DNA of 64,000 nt, from positions 8,951,642 through 9,015,641 of the forward strand of contig CM067518.1 of assembly GCA_034509495.1 (NCBI GenBank). The letters are read 5' to 3'. Below are positions 60,938 to 64,000 of this stretch, in pieces. How positions within the stretch are numbered: the stretch's first letter is position 1; each line of letters opens with the position of its first letter. The position numbers and the translations under genes are program-made. The stretch is from Acestrorhynchus altus. Its lineage: Eukaryota > Chordata > Actinopteri > Characiformes > Acestrorhynchidae. The notes beneath the pieces are model-generated. The model saw nothing but the letters and a program-made list of their open reading frames with translations. It did not search any database and was not told where the DNA came from.

Positions 60938-63900
60938 TAAAGGCAAATAAAAGAGTTGGATTCTATTTGCAGTGGTCTCAAACTGGTCTAAGACAGAAAG
61001 AGGGCAAGCAAGAACAAAATGAGCAATCTTTTGGACTTCTTTTGGACTCTTGCCTCGGGAACCACCACAGGCCAGTTTGAGACCAATGGTTTGGTGATGC
61101 TTTTTTTTACATTAAGACAACAAATAAAGGCAAAAAAACCCACAAATCACACACTTATAACAAACTGACCCCCAATTCACAGCGTTATGGTCCGCCTTTT
61201 TGTGTGACTCGTTCACTTTTAGGCTGAAGCTTCTGCTACAGATACATGCTACAGGAGGAATGTGGTGGCATGGAGGTGTGCAACACTTAAATGAGACAAG
61301 AAGAAGAGCACACAAGGAGTCGGCACATTGACAAGTCAGGTATACAAAGACAAGAGTACACTGTAACAGAAATGTCTTGAAAAAAAACTAATTCATAATT
61401 TTTCACATACATGATGACAACATAAAGCAAAACCTTTTTTGATTAGTCATTTGCAAAAACAGTTCTTATTGCAGCTCTTGCCTAAAACATAATGCTTGGT
61501 TTGTTACAGTAATGGGGAAACTGCTTAGATTGAGAAATAGTTCTGGATATTCATGTTATCGTGATCTTTAAAAAGTATGTGGTTTATAGAATTGTCACAA
61601 GCACAAGCACAATAAGCAGAGTATCTACACTGAGTTATATGTAAGTGCAGTCTTTGTGCAGATGATAACTTTAACTGAACTGAAACGCAGTGTAGCATGA
61701 AGAGCTGTAGATTTCTCTGCTTGTGTGTCTGTGACCAGGAAATGGATTATTTTACTATGAATATGTAAACCTAAAACAAAAGCACCTTTTTGAAATATGA
61801 CAACTCATCATACAAAGATAAATGATTCATCACACATTCATGTATAAATTTCACATACACTCACTCTCATTGTCTGTCTTAGTGACACACACTCCTTCTC
61901 TGTATAGTGCACACACAAAAACGATAATGTACTTGCTGTTTTGTGTATACGTTAATTAACATCACATTACTTTTTATACTACATTAAAACACCTCTTGAA
62001 TAATTTGACCAGAAATTTGTTTTCTGCAATCAACACAAAAAACTCTATAGAGTTATTGTAAAATGATCAGTATCTAGAAATGAAATGCTTGTTTTGATGT
62101 TACATTTTTTCTGCATTCCCTAAAAGAAAATCTCTCTCTGCTTCAAGACAATTTGTTGATGCACATCTCTTATGGACATGGCAAGCAATGAAGTGCACCA
62201 CAACAAACTCAACCCAATATTGAACTCAAGAAAATGAAGTTTGTCCTAAAGAACCAAACCTATTAGAACTGTGGTTCAGTGCTAAGAATATTAAGATGGT
62301 TTTCAAGGTGACAGTGTTCATTCACAAATCATTGCTGTGATTGTGCATTCTACCAGCATCAGTGCTTAATGGGGTTGACTGTAGTGTACATATATTGAGC
62401 TACAAAATTTAAGAAAAATACACATACAAGGAAAATTCTTCATTAATCATTAAAGGCCTGATGTGCAAATAAAATGTGTGGAATCTCATTCACCAAAGTC
62501 AAGTTGTAATCATGTATTGTCCTTACCCTTGCCACTCACCACAGCTGTGGTTAATACTCACTGCCTGAAGTGGTACAGAATAAACTGGGCAAATCTGTTT
62601 AAGTAAACATTAAAAATACTAAACAAAGTAAACTATAATATGTTATTCTATGCCAAATCACAGAGATCATAGACTGATACATAATAAGATACATAAGAAC
62701 TGTCAAAAGCACTGTTGAGCACTGTTGAGTAAAGGCTGGCTGTGCAAATAAAAATAACCATATGAATTGATCAATCTCAGCAATTCTTCATTAATTTGTG
62801 CCCTTAATGTGTAATAATTTTAATACAGCTGGAACAAACATATCACAGATGTTAGAAAGACAAACACATGAAACAAAACCCACTGGGGAAAAAAAAGTTA
62901 AAATCATTAGTAGATGGGTGCTTGTTTGGGTATTTTAAATTAAACTATTTGTCAGCTCTCCAGGTTTGAAGGCAACTTTAATAACATAACTTTACTTAAC
63001 AGTATGGGAATTGGTGGACATTCTTTGGCAGAGATGAGGTCTGTAAAACATTTCAGTAACAATGACATCATGGAGTTCAGTGGAATGAGAAAATTGTAGA
63101 ACTCCATGTTCATGGTTAGTTTTCACTCTGACTTCTTAACACTGCCTGAAATAAATGTGGTTTCATTTAGGGCTATGTTTCGAAATTTATTGACATCAAG
63201 GGCATTTCTGAATAAATATCATTTTGATGCTTATATTATTTTTGCATTCAATGAATAAATTCACAAAAATGCTCAAAATTAGGTTCTAAAACATGTGTAA
63301 AGTTTAAGAAACCTTTGAATTTAATTCTGCATGTAATTTAGGCTCTTCGACATAATCTCATGTTTATCTACATCAGAATAATCTATTTCTTAAAACTCTA
63401 CAGATATTGTTCTGAGATCTGTGATGAGTGGCATTAAAATTTCCTCAGGTTATTTGACAAGTATGATCCCTGTGCAAACTAATTGCACATTCATTCATTC
63501 AAACTTCTCACCAATTTATCTTAAAAAACAAAAACTAATCAAGTTTTCAATGTGCATAAAACAAGCAATTATCTCTCTGAGCCTTTTGCTTGCTCTCCAC
63601 AAACTACAGTACATGAAATCCAAGTATTTTCAGGATTGTTGTGTCTATGCAAGTGGAGGGTTGCTATCAGACACTCCATTTCTGCTTCACTGTTAATGTT
63701 TTCACCTTTTGTCTGATATTCAACTAAGACCACTGCACCAGAAACACAAGGCATTTGTGAAGCCTCCAGTGACCCACAGAGCCATCCTGAATATGCTTCT
63801 CCTCAACATAAAGGCCACATTTTCCACCAGTATCAAAATATTGACCTGATACTGCACTGGGAAAAAACATGAATCACCCTTGTCTCCCCTCTTGCCTTGC

Positions 63901-64000
63901 TTTTCTTTTTAAGCTTTTTAAATAAATTATTCTATTATTTTTTCAATAACTTATTTTACCACAAAAGACCTACTTTGTATACAACACATGCTTATCTCCA
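59701..64000. other. Intergenic to window end, nothing firm
   Basis: No recognised transposon or host exon. Contains the (CA)n at 60894-60935 and three copies of a short motif near 59963, 60262 and 60360. A 62-codon minus-strand frame at 60167-60355 is unidentified. Frames at 63421-63754 have no domain. Confidence 0.45.
60894..60935. repeat. (CA)n microsatellite
   Basis: About 21 CA units preceded by an alternating purine-pyrimidine CGCACG/GTGCAC region. Confidence 0.97.

Overview
This window is vertebrate, almost certainly teleost fish, nuclear DNA. It is AT-rich, contains no bacterial-style gene packing, has one clear spliced exon, and is loaded with the repeat classes typical of ray-finned fish: decayed Tc1/mariner transposons of several families, L2-like and Rex/RTE-like LINE fragments, MITE-like elements, and long (CA)n, (GA)n, (TA)n and (ATT)n microsatellites. 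I cannot name the species; the repeat types fit an ostariophysan (characin or catfish-like) fish, but that is a guess.

The only host gene I can support is the first coding exon of an integrin alpha-V gene (itgav) on the minus strand at 3499-3695. It encodes a signal peptide plus the start of the beta-propeller and ends in a canonical GT splice donor. Positions 1-3498 are therefore the start of intron 1, and the rest of the gene lies off the left edge. A (CT)n tract sits about 95-130 bp upstream of the start codon, in the 5' UTR or promoter. From about 4 kb to 64 kb I find no convincing host exon: this is the upstream intergenic region of itgav.

The intergenic part reads as layers of dead mobile elements. 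The Tc1/mariner copies lie at 7.9-9.2 kb (+), 12.8-13.8 kb (-), 13.9-14.1 kb (+), 14.4-14.7 kb (+), 23.36-24.68 kb (+, nearly full length), 30.0-30.6 kb (+), 33.25-34.78 kb (+, full length with long terminal inverted repeats), 35.3-35.9 kb (+), 41.4-42.1 kb (-), around 43.2-44.2 kb (fragments) and 59.3-59.7 kb (+). LINE remnants lie at 17.0-18.1 kb (+), 19.5-20.6 kb (-), 22.6-23.15 kb (-), 31.9-32.6 kb (-), 52.7-54.25 kb (+), 55.5-55.7 kb (+) and 58.9-59.3 kb (+), with several isolated 3' tails. A hAT-like element at 36.5-37.55 kb carries a nested MITE. Every transposase and reverse transcriptase I can read is broken by stops, frameshifts or deletions.

The most unusual structures are a near-perfect inverted repeat with 319- and 311-bp arms around a 448-bp spacer (43418-44495), a degenerate telomere-like CCCTAA array with a 51-57 bp higher-order period (39785-40010), and a (TA)n expansion confined to one terminal inverted repeat of the element at 33.25 kb. 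I found no new gene system. All family assignments come from motif recognition by eye, without database searches.
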